Below are positions 1-9,135 of a stretch of DNA of 64,000 nucleotides, in pieces (positions within the stretch are counted from its first letter, which is position 1; each line of letters begins with the position of its first letter). The stretch is taken from positions 3,587,501-3,651,500 of the forward strand of contig JAOTOL010001646.1 of assembly GCA_034440575.1 (NCBI GenBank). The letters are read 5' to 3'. Origin of the DNA: Imbricaverruca yamaguchii (Eukaryota; Arthropoda; Thecostraca; Neoverrucidae). A program made the position numbers and the translations under genes. The notes beneath the pieces are model-generated. The model saw only the letters and a program-made list of their open reading frames with translations, was not told the origin of the DNA and did no database searches.

Positions 1-230
1 AGCTGAGCCGATGCAGAAGAATAGTTTGCCAGTCCGGTCGGCGTTATGGGGTGGGGTGTAGTTGGAGGGATGGGGTCGGGTCATCGCCAGTAATTGAGTT
101 TCCATTTCAAGAACGTTAGTAGTCAGTAAGCATCGAGTGGGGTTAGTTTTTTTCCTCTTTTTTCTTTTCTTTTTTCTTTTTGTCTATTTTCAGTTTTTCT
201 TTTTTAACATATCTTTTGATTTTTTTTCTC

Positions 231-1448
231 TCATAGTTCGTGGATCAGGTGTGTGATAGAGAGAAAGTGGAAGAAGTGCTCGTGTAATGTTGGATGGTCA
301 TCGGTGAGAAGCGTCGTGATGTTTAGTGGGATGTTGTTCATGTTGCAGTATTTTGTGATGGGTTGTCTTTCGGTGTTGTATTTTGCGCAGTGGATGAGCA
401 TGTGTTTAATTGTGAGTGTTCGTTGACATGTGGTGCATTGTGGTCGTGGGAGTTGCTGTAAAAGGTAGGAGTGCGTGAGTGCAGTGTGTCCGAGTCGTAA
501 TCGTGTTAGCGTGCGTTCTTTTTGTCTAGTGTTTTGGTTAATGGTGTGCCAGAGTTCGTGTTTTTGGTGCATTTCGTGTAGTTGCGTGATTGTTGCGTCC
601 CTTGTTTGTTGAATGTCTTTGTTGATTGCCTGGCGAATTGTGGGGTAATGGTCGGATTGTGAAAGTGGGCATGGTGCGGTTTGTTGTAGTGTTGTGGCTA
701 TGTTGGCTTCGGTGTCTGCGTGTTCGTTGCCGTGTATGTTTGTGTGACTTGGGATCCAGAGTAGTGTTGGCCTTTGTGTTATAGTGAGTTGTTTGTGGAT
801 GTGTAGGATTTTGGGTATTAGGGGGTGTTTGTATTTGGTGTGGGGTGTTAAGCTCTGTAATGCTGATTTTGCGTCTGTGGCTATGATGTTGTGTTCAAGG
901 TTGTGTTCTGTGCCCGTCTGCTGTGTGTGTGATTTTGAGCCGTCCGTGTAGATGATGTTGTGGTTTGGATATTGTGCTTTGAAGTGGAGAAATAGTTGGT
1001 GTATTTCTGCGTCTGTGTAGGTGTGCTTTGGTTTGTCTATGAGGAGGTGTGTTTTGGGTGATTGGTGTTTCCACCATGCAGTGGGTGGTGGGAGTGCTTT
1101 TGCTGTGGGAAGTGTGATGTGTAGTCTATTTGCGTGTTGGTGGATGCGGCAGCCTATTGTAGTTTTGAGTCGTGTTGCGTTCATGAGTTGGTGCTTGCGT
1201 TTGGTGCGGAGTTTTAATGTCTGAGTACATGGGTGTTGTGCGATGAGTTGTGTTTTGTAGTGATATCTTAATAGTGTTTCTGTGCGTCTGTGCTTCACTT
1301 CTGATATGTGGTCATATATGTGAAGAGCAAAAGAAGGTGAAGTGATGTATGCTCCTATGGCAATTTGTAAAGATTGGCGTTGAAGAGAATCTATAAGTTT
1401 GAGGCTTGATTTAGTCGCATTTTCAAAGAGTGGGGATCCGTATTCCAA
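231..1448 (-). pseudogene. LINE ORF2 3' part: RNase H and C-terminal zinc knuckle
   Basis: This 405-codon open frame encodes the C-terminal part of a LINE polyprotein. It starts in RT-thumb-like sequence (EYGSPLFENATKSSLKLIDS), followed by RNase H motifs IYTDGSK (around residue 166), TDAKSAL and WIPSHTNIHGNEHAD. It ends with a CxxC-H-C knuckle (PQCTTCQRTLTIKHMLIHC). The gap between the first two RNase H motifs is only about 22 residues, shorter than a complete RNase H core, which suggests an internal deletion. The reading frame is intact over 1.2 kb, but its N-terminal partner is frameshifted, so no functional protein is expected. Confidence 0.8.
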
Positions 1449-1524
1449 ACTTGGCCGAATGAGTGATTTGTAAAGAGCTAGAAGTCTGTTTCTGTCGGAT
1501 CCCCAGTTTGTGCCGGATAGTGCT

Positions 1525-2330
1525 CGAAGGATGTTTATTCTTTTTGATGCGCGTTTTTTGGATGTCTAAGCTATGTGGCCGGAACGTGAGTTTTGGATCT
1601 AAAGTGATGCCTATAAATTTTGTTGTGGTGACGGATGGGATGGGAGTGTGGTCTATTTTTAGTGGTGGCAGGTCTGTGTATTTGTGGTAGCCGAAAATCA
1701 TGCATTTTGATTTGTGGTGCAATGTGTAGGTTTAGGGATTCGAGTTTGCTGTGTAGTTGTATAAATGTGGCTTGTAGTATTCCTAGTGTGTTATGTGGTG
1801 TTTCGTGTAATGTCCATATGACAATATCGTCAGCGTATATTGCAGTTTTGGCCGGAAGGTTGTCTGGGTTAACTGAATTTAGACCTAAAATAAAGAATAG
1901 GGGGCTAAATACGGAACCTTGTATCAGTCCGGTTGTGGGGAATTTTGTGTCTGACATATGGGATCCAATTTCAACTTGAAAAGAGCGATTTCGAAGATAG
2001 AAGTGAAGATAGTGTTGTATTCTGCCCTGTATATCTATGTTGTGTAGGTGTTGTAGTAGTGCTGTTATGTTGATGGTGTAGTAGGTTTGTTTGAGGTCCA
2101 GGAAGACGGCGACAGTGGAGCGTTTCCCTGCCGCCGCTTCCTGGATGTGTGTGACAAGGCAAGTGAGGTTATCTAGGCATGAGCGATTAGGAAGAAAACC
2201 CGATTGAATAGGAGAGATTAGTTTTTGTGTTTGGACGATATAGAGAAGTTTTTGACAAGACGTTCGAATAGTTTGTGGAAGCAGCTGGTGAGGGCGATAG
2301 GGCGATAGTAAGTGCAGCGAGTTCAGTCAG
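1525..2330 (-). pseudogene. LINE reverse transcriptase fragment, frameshifted
   Basis: This is the RT palm region of the same element. GLIQGSVFSPLFF matches the conserved GLPQGSVLSP block, and the catalytic IYADD box lies at about 1840-1826. The upstream FLDLKQTYYTI box has Tyr where the canonical A-F-D motif carries Asp, so even a repaired frame would lack one usual catalytic residue. The frame breaks near 1720, where thumb residues continue in another frame (FGYHKYTDLPPLKIDHTPIP). It breaks again near 1530. Confidence 0.75.
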
Positions 2331-3616
2331 TGTTTGGTCTGGGTATAGGTATGAGAGAAGCGTGTAACCATGTCATCTCCGACCGGCGACCTAGTGACTG
2401 TTCAGAGCCGCCCGCGGCGTCCCCGCTGACCTTCGCGCGGCTCCTACAGCGCCGCGGCCATTCCGCGGGGAAGTGGTTGGCGCGCCGGCACGTGATTGGC
2501 GCCAAATCGGCCCGGACGTCGGTCGGAGGCCAGCAGACGGCGGTGTCAGTTCGTGTGCGCTCCTGACTGGTGTCCCCCAATGATGGGCGTGCCACTTCCC
2601 ATGTGTTCCAAAATTAGCATGTGGTTTGGTGAGGTACTCCCTGACAGTGCTCGACTTTCCTGGTTTGGCACATGGCTGCCACCGAATCAATCGCATAGAA
2701 CGCGACTACCCCTCCCAAAAAATGTCATCCATCACCCATCCAGCCTTCGTCTTTGCTTTATGGTCGGCTACTGGAATAGGCGTAAACCCACGTTGCTCAG
2801 AACTGGACGAAGAAAGTTAACTTGGTAATTGATCAGCAAAGCATCAATCAATGTCTCAATGTCGATATTTTTCTTCGGTGTTGCAAACTGGTGGATGTGC
2901 TTTATTTAGCACTTACGTAGCAAGAAGTACAGTTAATTGAGAATGTTGCGGCGGGATTTGCCATGGCAATACATCAACTAAGTATGGTGCGTGCAGTGCC
3001 CTCTGATGAGGATCTCTAGCATCCAGCACCCACCGCTCTTCACGATCATGCTGCACCACAAAATGATCAGTCAGACATGAAATAGATGACATTGAAGATG
3101 GAAGCTGGCAAAGGTTCTGCTCTCTTCGTGCCACAGCATTCAGATGTGATGTACCACGGACCTCTACAAGCCCCTATTTCAGCGCATGTGGTGATGGTGC
3201 GGATGCAGGAGCGTCAAAACACATGCATATGAAACCATTTTATCATTTTACTGCATTAACTGAATCATTGCTGTTACGGTGGATGATGCATGCCAAAGTT
3301 GAATGTACCGAGAAGCATTTCAAAGCTCTGTCAAATCTGGAGAAATGCAACTGACATAATTGACTTGGCTCAGTGTGTGATCCACCCAGAAAGGTGTCTC
3401 CTGATCCTGGTCACACAGCTGGTTGACGTCGCCTAGATAGTTCGAGCTGCTGCCCAAGCCCCCCCCCCAAACACACCACCCAACCCCTACCCCCACCCAC
3501 TAGCACACCCACTCGATCACATTCGATTCTAACAAACTGCAACTGCAACTGCAACTGCAAGTAAAGCAACGCAGCGAGCTCGGATTCGCTCGGGGAGTGG
3601 CCAGTTGCCGGCTGAC
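2331..3616. other. Probable tropomodulin intron, no gene seen
   Basis: This stretch lies between the LINE and the last visible tropomodulin exon. It includes a GC-rich patch (2400-2570), a C-rich low-complexity patch (3460-3500) and a short array of hexamer TTGCAG on the minus strand (about 3537-3562). The next expected exon, opening the leucine-rich-repeat domain, is not found here. Confidence 0.5.
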
Positions 3617-3840
3617 CTTGATGTTGTTGAGGTTGAGCTGTCGCATCTCGGGGTCGTCCTTCTTCACCCTCTCGATGGACGCCTCCGGGTCGGTGGTGTT
3701 GGGAGGCTCGGGCGCCATCGGCTTGGGTCGCGAGGCGCGCGTGATGCCGCTCCAGCCCACCTCTTCCGCGTCCAGCTTCTTGCCGAGCAGCGACGCGTGG
3801 TACTGGTCCTGGTTCATCATCGAGTGGAAGCCCAGGATTG
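3617..3840 (-). CDS. tmod: Tropomodulin exon 5 of those visible (end of N-terminal capping region)
   Basis: Tropomodulin caps actin-filament pointed ends and binds tropomyosin. This 224-bp exon encodes (A)ILGFHSMMNQDQYHASLL, then GWSGITRASRPKP, then PPNTTDPEASIERVKKDDP and finally LNLNNIK. That is the segment joining the first actin-binding site to the leucine-rich-repeat domain. Its acceptor is GTGCTCGGCAG before CAATCCTG, and the first two bases complete an Ala codon opened by the previous exon (phase 1). The donor is AAG|GTCAGC at 3617, in phase 0. The match to the family is very strong across the exon. The leucine-rich-repeat exons are not in the remaining 3.6 kb, so they lie beyond the left edge. 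Confidence 0.95.
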
Positions 3841-4553
3841 CTGCCGAGCACGCAGTCGATTGGCATGTTCAATCGGTGCTTATCGTAGTAGCTTTATGGG
3901 GGTGCATGTGGTCTGGATTCCCGGCAATTAAGGGGACGACTGAACTAACACATTGGGGGTGATACATGAGATGTGCTTCGCCCTGCAGCCGCGAAATGAA
4001 GTTCGAAGAACGGTGTTTATAAACTAGCTATGCTATAAGTGCATTAAAGGACTTAATATATTTAACGAGCATTTATATCCATGGAAATATCTATGCTTGA
4101 TCAACAGCACCAGTAAGATAGCATTGAAGGAACAGCGAGCGATAAGCCACGACGATTTTGAAAGTGAAAAAAAAATCGGAGAAAAGCAGCATCGATGATC
4201 CTACATCATAGTGGCTAAATTATGCAAACGATCATTTTGGCAGACCTATCTCAGGAGCATCGAAATAGAGCATCGAAAGGGTAAAAGACGCTAATCTAGA
4301 TATATCCATTTAGTACTCCGAATTATAACATCCATAGTCAGAGCTGTAACGCTTTGTGTGCTTCTCTGTTCATCACCTCTTCCTCACCTGACCAAGGTGA
4401 GGATGCCTGTCACCATTCTAGTCCACTGCCCTCCGTCATGAATCAGCAGCCAGCCTTCACTGACTGGATCTGGCAGCTCGTGTCCATCTCCCTGACTCAC
4501 TACCGTACTGCCCCTCGTGCGATGACACAGCACGCTGTCACCAGGCTCATCTG
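3841..4553. other. Tropomodulin intron, unique sequence
   Basis: AT-rich intronic DNA between the duplicated donor region and exon 5. I see no gene or clear repeat here. From 4430 to 4553 the sequence starts to resemble degenerate copies of the repeats that follow. Confidence 0.5.
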
Positions 4554-4753
4554 CCAGCTCAGTGTTCTGACCATCAGTCAGGCGACACTCACCGGCCAAG
4601 TCCACCAACTCGTTCTCCTTAGCATCTCTCAGGGCGGACTCGTCATCCTCTCCATGCCAGCTCAGTGTTCTGACCATCAGTGCTTCGTGTCAGGCGACCT
4701 CACCGGCCAGTCCACCAGCTCAGTGTTCTGACCATCAGTCAGGCGACACTCAC
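4554..4753 (-). repeat. Duplicated 3' end and 5' splice site of a tropomodulin exon
   Basis: A block of about 97 bp at 4554-4650 repeats 4715-4811 almost exactly. The source block holds the last 58 bases of exon 4 (codons for ..DDESALRDAKENELVDLA), its GTGAGT donor and 39 bases of intron. A shorter third copy with the donor region lies at about 4657-4722. The intron therefore carries a decoy exon end with a second GCCG|GTGAGT donor near 4593. This looks like local tandem duplication and not a functional extra exon, because no acceptor precedes the copy. Confidence 0.85.
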
Positions 4754-4877
4754 CGGCCAAGTCCACCAACTCGTTCTCCTTAGCATCTCTCAGGGCGGAC
4801 TCGTCATCCTCCTCCATGTCGAGATCGATGTGATTCTCAGCGCGCTGCTGGTCCTCGGGCGTGGGCGGGCGTACCCA
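4754..4877 (-). CDS. tmod: Tropomodulin exon 4 (first actin-capping region)
   Basis: This 124-bp exon starts TGG GTA CGC (W-V-R) directly after a CAG acceptor. It reads WVRPPTPEDQQRAENHIDLD, then MEEDDESALRDAKENELVDL-A, then one base of the next Ala codon. In known tropomodulins the GKKWVPPP stretch is followed by an acidic segment and by EI(V)DLAAILGFHS, so both junctions agree with the family: KK|WV on the left and DLA(A)ILGF on the right. The donor is GCCG|GTGAGT. The acceptor at 4877/4878 is the exon-proximal unit of the 22-bp tandem array that follows on the 5' side. The frame stays open upstream through the array. Confidence 0.92.
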
Positions 4878-5585
4878 CTGCGGACACAAAGCGTACCCAC
4901 TGCGGACACAAAGCGTACCCACTGCGGACACAAAGCGTACCCACTGCGGACACAAAATGTACCCACTGCGGACACGAGGCGTACCCACTGCGGACACAAA
5001 GCGTACCCACTGCGGACACAAAGCGTACCCACTGCGGACACAAAGCGTACCCACTGCGGACACAAGGCGTACCCACTGCGGACACAAAGCGTACCCACTG
5101 CGGACACAAAGCGTACCCACTGCGGACACAAAATGTACCCACTGCGGACACGAGGCGTACCCACTGCGGACACAAAATGTACCCACTGCGGACACGAGGC
5201 GTACAGCGTACCCACTGCGGACACAAAATGTACCCACTGCGGACACAAAATGTACCCACTGCGGACACAAAGCGTACCCACTGCGGACACAAAATGTACC
5301 CACTGCGGACACAAAGCGTACCCACTGCGGACACGAGGCGTACCCACTGCGGACACAAAGCGTACCCACTGCGGACACAAAATGTACCCACTGCGGACAC
5401 AAAATGTACCCACTGCGGACACAAAGCGTACCCACTGCGGACACAAAATGTACCCACTGCGGATACAAAGCGTACCCACTGCGGACACGAGGCGTACCCA
5501 CTGCGGACACGAGGCGTACCCACTGCGGACACAAAGCGTACCCACTGCGGACACAAAGCGTACCGACTGCGCACACAAAGCGCAT
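4869..5585 (-). repeat. 22-bp minisatellite made of a tropomodulin 3' splice site and exon start
   Basis: About 32 head-to-tail units of 22 bp. On the gene's sense strand each unit contains TCCGCAG|TGGGTACGC, the acceptor plus the first three codons (W-V-R) of tropomodulin exon 4. The proximal copy is the one joined to the rest of the exon. Variants alternate in the last bases (GTACGC or GTACAT) and in the tract before the AG (TTTGTG or CTCGTG). One unit junction near 5205 has 6 extra bases. All three sense-strand frames are open through about 700 bp because neither the unit nor its frame-shifted readings contain a stop. Three units equal 66 bp (22 codons). Confidence 0.95.
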
Positions 5586-5698
5586 CCACATATTCGTAGT
5601 CGGGAAGACAAACATAGACTCAGACACGACACACATGGACGGACACAGGCATGGAAACAGTCGCAGATTCACATCCAAACATGCTGACAGAGGGCATG

Positions 5699-5820
5699 AA
5701 ACATAAAGACATAAAAGATAAGTGCAATTATGAGCCACAAGGGCCCTTCTTGGTTGCACTATGTACACTCAACCAGTTTCCCACCAAATCCGTCGATCAG
5801 CCCTCCCTGTAATACTGAAA
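5699..5820 (-). repeat. Dispersed repeat family R, copy 1
   Basis: This matches 37214-37342 (same strand) and, inverted, 55137-55228 and 61798-61845. On the minus strand it runs from TACAGGGAGGGCTGA through GTGCAACCAAGAAGGGCCC and ends in short TTTATGTC repeats. Such a terminal short repeat is typical of SINE or LINE 3' ends. It directly flanks the 22-bp array and the LINE 3' end. Confidence 0.75.
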
Positions 5821-6040
5821 GGCAAGCCCCCTATTCTTATAATAATAATAATAATAAATAATAATGCCCTTTATTTCGCGCCTCTTTCAGTACATAATGA
5901 ATGTCTAGGCTATTTTTAAAGACGTTCAATGTGCTGCTACTTACAATAGTTTCTGGCAGCTGGTTCCAGTGTTCTACTACCCTGTTGGTGAAGAAAGACT
6001 GTCTTAACCTTTTCTTGCTGTGGTTAACTTTAATTTTGAA

Positions 6041-6640
6041 TTAATGACCTATAATTGCATAATTTCTGTTAAATTCAAACATTTCCCCAAGATATCCCCT
6101 CTCCAGATCAAGGACAAATTTAAAGACCTCGATGAGATCTCCTCTCAGCCTTCTATATCTAAGTGAAAACATATTCAATTTCTTCAATCTTTCCTCATAT
6201 GCCATGTTTCTTATACCATTAACCATTTTTGTAGCCCTCCTTTGTACTCTCTCTCTAAAAGCCAACAATCTTTTTCATAGCTAGGAGACCAAGCTTGGAT
6301 GTAGTATTCCAAATGTGGCCTGACATATGCACAGTAAAGCTTCCTGATGACTTCCTCACTTCTGTATGATACATTCCCATTTATTGCCCCAAGAATTATC
6401 AGTGCCTTCTTCCTGGCTTCCTTGGTCTGTTCTGATGCCCCCAATTTTATGTTTAGAATAACACCTAAATCCTTCTCCTGTTGAGTCACTGATAGCACTT
6501 GGCCACCCATGAAGTATGGAGCCTTCATTTGCTGCTTACCCACATGCATGATTTTGCACTTATCGAAATTTAATTTAATTTGCCATTCTTCGGACCACTT
6601 CACAAGTTCGTCTAAGTCTTTTCGGCGAGATATGCTCATT
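6041..6640 (-). pseudogene. LINE copy 1: RT thumb and C-terminal domain
   Basis: Two overlapping open frames (6639-6211 and 6268-6041) carry [49 protein letters not shown] and RRATKMVNG. This is the standard series that ends CR1-like ORF2 proteins. The frame shift near 6250 separates the two. The start of the C-terminal domain ([12 protein letters not shown]) is garbled relative to the family pattern. Confidence 0.8.
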
Positions 6641-7445
6641 TTGACCTGTTATTGCCCTAAAGACTTTCAAATCATCCGTAAATTTTAAAATCTTACTGCT
6701 TAAGCCACTTTCAATGTTATTTACAAATATAATGAACAGTAGTGGCCCCGGGGGACTCCATTAAGAACATTTTGCCATGATTACTTTGTACCATTTACCA
6801 GCACTCTTTGTTGTCTATTTGAAAGCCACAACTCCATCCATTTTAAGATGTTACCTGCAATACCATGGGCCTGAAGGTGTATCATTAACAGTCTATGGTG
6901 TACCTTGTCAAAGGCCTTACTAAAGTCAAGATATTTTACACCACCCTGATTTCCCTGATCAAATTGTTCTGTGGCAAAGTTCAAAAAGTCCAAGAGATTT
7001 GTGAGGCATGATCGCCCTTTCCTAAACCAATGTTGAGAATCTTGAATCAATCTGTTTCCTTCCAGATAACTAACTATTCTACCCTTGATAATTGATTCGT
7101 GTACCTTGCAGACTAGAGATGTGAGACTCACTGGCCTATAGTTTTCAACTTTCCCTCTTTGTCCTTTCTTGAAAATAGGAACTACATTTGCCCTTTTCCA
7201 ATCTGTTGGAATTTCATTTTGTGAAACAGATCTACAAAAAGTGGTAATGCCAGTTCCTTTTCAGCTTCCCGCAATACCCTGGCATACATTTCATCAGGTC
7301 CTGCTGCCTTGTTTAGCTTCATTTTCCTGGTATGATTGAAAACAACATCACTATCAATGAAATCAATATCATTTATCAGGTCACATGTCACTGAACTATG
7401 GTGTACGGTCGGCAGATTGGTCATATCTTCCAATGTAAACACTGA
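6640..7445 (-). pseudogene. LINE copy 1: reverse transcriptase palm
   Basis: The pieces are LNKAAGPDEMYARVL (about 7330-7280), SLTSLVCKVHESIIKGRI (7131 onward), YLDFSKAFDKVHHRL (about 6930-6885) and, after a frame break, FTDDLKVF near 6690. The catalytic FADD box reads FTDD here, and the GSVLGPLLF block is shortened to GVPRGPLLF. The domain is recognisable but inactive. Confidence 0.8.
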
Positions 7446-7589
7446 TTTAACCTGCTTGCTCAGCTACTCAACCATCTCAATATCCTCACCCAATATAGTC
7501 CCATTTACTTCCAGTGGACCAATTGTGCTAGAAACTTTACTCAGCTTGTAGAAACTAAAAAGCTTGTTGCTGTCCCCATTACAGTTCCT

Positions 7590-8700
7590 AGCTGAATCCA
7601 GTTATTTTGCTCGCTTTGCTGCTCTGGTTTTTTTGCTTCACAGTGTCCCTAGCTTTTCGATACGCCTTTAGATTTACCATATTTGAAGCTTCCTTAAGCA
7701 CTCTAAATGCAGCTCTCTTAGCCTTAATTGCTTTTATCAAGTCTGGTGTAAGCCATGCTGGCTTTCCTATCCTTCTTTTGTGTCTTTGCTTTTGGGGGGA
7801 CATGTCTAATCTGAATTTCCTTGAAGTAAGATTTGAACTTTTCCGACATTTCACAAGCATTTAAATTGGGGACTTCTTCTTCCCATCTGATGGCACTTAA
7901 AGCCGCTCTCATGCCGTCAAAGTCTGCTCTGTTGAAATTTGGAACCTCTACCAAATTATCCTTAATAATTTCCATTACATGTGCCTTTAATCTAACCATG
8001 TTATGGTCACTTCTTCCCAGAGTTTCTCCTACAGTCAAGTGTTGGACCAAGTCACTTGAATCCCAGATTACAAGGTCCAAGAATGAGCAATGCCTGGTAG
8101 GTTCCGTTACAAATTGGTGTAAGAACAGGACCTCTTCAAGGCATTTCCTAAACATTTTGCATGATGGGAGCCAACACCAACATTTTCATATCCTTTTAGA
8201 TTAAAGTCACCAAGAATAAGGCACTTCCTTTTAAAGTTTCTACTGATTTCCTCACAAATCACCTTATCAAGCTCCAGTTGCTGAGAATGTGGCAAGGTTC
8301 CTGATCGGTAGAAAGCTCCTAGCCTCAGTGTATTGCTGTTGCCTTTTCCCACAGCGACATCAAGCCAAAATGACTCAACAGACACATTCTTATCCCCACC
8401 GGCTACTTTTTGAGAACTGAATGAGCTATTTATTTATTTATTTATTTAACAATGCATGCCCTGCACGTGCAGTGGCTGTTATGGACAGCTATTCACATAG
8501 AGCATTACACCGCCCCTTTCACTGCTGGACCCCTATTGCATGAAAACAAATTGTATCCCTGGATCTCATAGTCCTGCAAGGTATCTCCAAAATATCCCTC
8601 ACTGACCCATGCCTCCGTAATGCAAACAAAGTCTGGCTCCTCCTCAGCAACATAACACTTGAACGCATCAAATTTGTATCGGATACTCTGAGCATTAAGC
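7590..8700 (-). pseudogene. LINE copy 1: AP endonuclease domain, interrupted
   Basis: Open pieces: 8700-8505 (YVAEEEPDFVCITEAWVSEG), 8385-8107 (FWLDVAVGKGNSNTLRLGAF and LILGDFNL) and 8155-7724 (FLHQFVTEPTRH, GRSDHN). The breaks are a nested insertion at 8431-8486 and frameshifts near 8150. Copy 2 (53471-54381) is very similar across this region and carries the same insertion. Confidence 0.82.
8424..8493 (-). mobile_element. Nested 56-bp insertion with target-site duplication in LINE copy 1
   Basis: The insert (8431-8486) is flanked by direct repeats AGCTATT at 8424-8430 and 8487-8493. On the minus strand it reads GTCCATAACAGCCACTGCAC... and ends in AAAT repeats, like the 3' end of a short retroposon. 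The palindrome CTGCACGTGCAG lies inside. LINE copy 2 has the same insert at the same site. Confidence 0.8.
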
Positions 8701-9135
8701 ATCATACACTTCACATATGCTCCATAACCACCTTTGGCTTTTTCATGCTGAGTTCTTTTATCACTGGATGAACTACCACTCTGCCTCCTTGAACTACTGC
8801 TGTCCCTAATTGCTGACTTTGATGTTCTATTGCCTTGGCTGACGTTACTGGAATATCCCTGAGATGGCAATGCAATTTCATCCCTCCCCACCCCATTTCC
8901 TAATTTCCCTGAATGACATGCCCATACACTTTGTCTAAACTGTTGCATGGCTCGGACATGAACGCATAGAGGCAAAAATATAAATATAATAAGTCGAGAT
9001 GCCGAGGTGAAGAGCATCAATAGACGTGATGACGGAAAATCCTGCACTTCATTAATGTCTGCTACACTTCTGACATGTTGTTGGCCACAGCCACACTTCG
9101 CTTCGCTGTGAGCTCGTGCGCTTCTCCTCACCTCT

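Larger units (their letters stand above)
147..2330 (-). mobile_element. Decayed non-LTR retrotransposon (LINE) with RT and RNase H, 5'-truncated
   Basis: On the minus strand the fragment runs from RT palm motifs to an RNase H domain and a C-terminal Cys/His knuckle, the order of I-clade-type LINEs. Going 5' to 3' I see YRPIALTSCFHKLFERLV (about 2310-2260), FLDLKQTYYTIN (about 2110-2070), GLIQGSVFSPLFF and IYADD (about 1930-1826), then the RNase H region. These pieces lie in different frames, so at least three frameshifts separate them (near 2230, 1720 and 1530). The T-rich plus-strand stretch at about 147-205 would be the A-rich 3' end. The 5' end is missing beyond about 2330. It is a dead copy lying downstream of the last visible tropomodulin exon, probably in that gene's next intron. 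The clade assignment is an inference from domain order. Confidence 0.85.
5823..9135 (-). mobile_element. CR1-like LINE, copy 1, decayed
   Basis: Minus-strand order: an N-terminal region of unclear nature (about 9131-8700), an AP-endonuclease domain, a reverse transcriptase and a C-terminal domain, then a 3' end AAATAAAGGGCATTATT with an ATT-rich tail (5838-5862). Endonuclease signatures are LNAQSIRYKFDAFKCYVAEE, LILGDFNLKGYEN and GRSDHN. RT signatures are LNKAAGPDEMYARVLREAEK, YLDFSKAFDKVHHRLL and FTDDLKVF. The final domain reads [19 protein letters not shown]. Frames are broken in several places and a 56-bp element interrupts the endonuclease. It lies within the tropomodulin intron between exons 3 and 4, in the same orientation as the gene. 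The CR1/L2-type assignment is an inference from motif style. Confidence 0.88.

Noticed and set aside
3411..3616. Continuation of tropomodulin exon 5 beyond LNLNNIK
   Set aside because: The frame continues, but the sequence after AAG|GTCAGC (VSRQLATPRANPS) no longer matches the family and runs into low-complexity DNA. The junction is better read as a donor.
4680..5768. Long frames over the 22-bp array read as a repeat protein on either strand
   Set aside because: The array is explained as a multiplied splice acceptor. Only the exon 4 part (4754-4877) is supported as coding.
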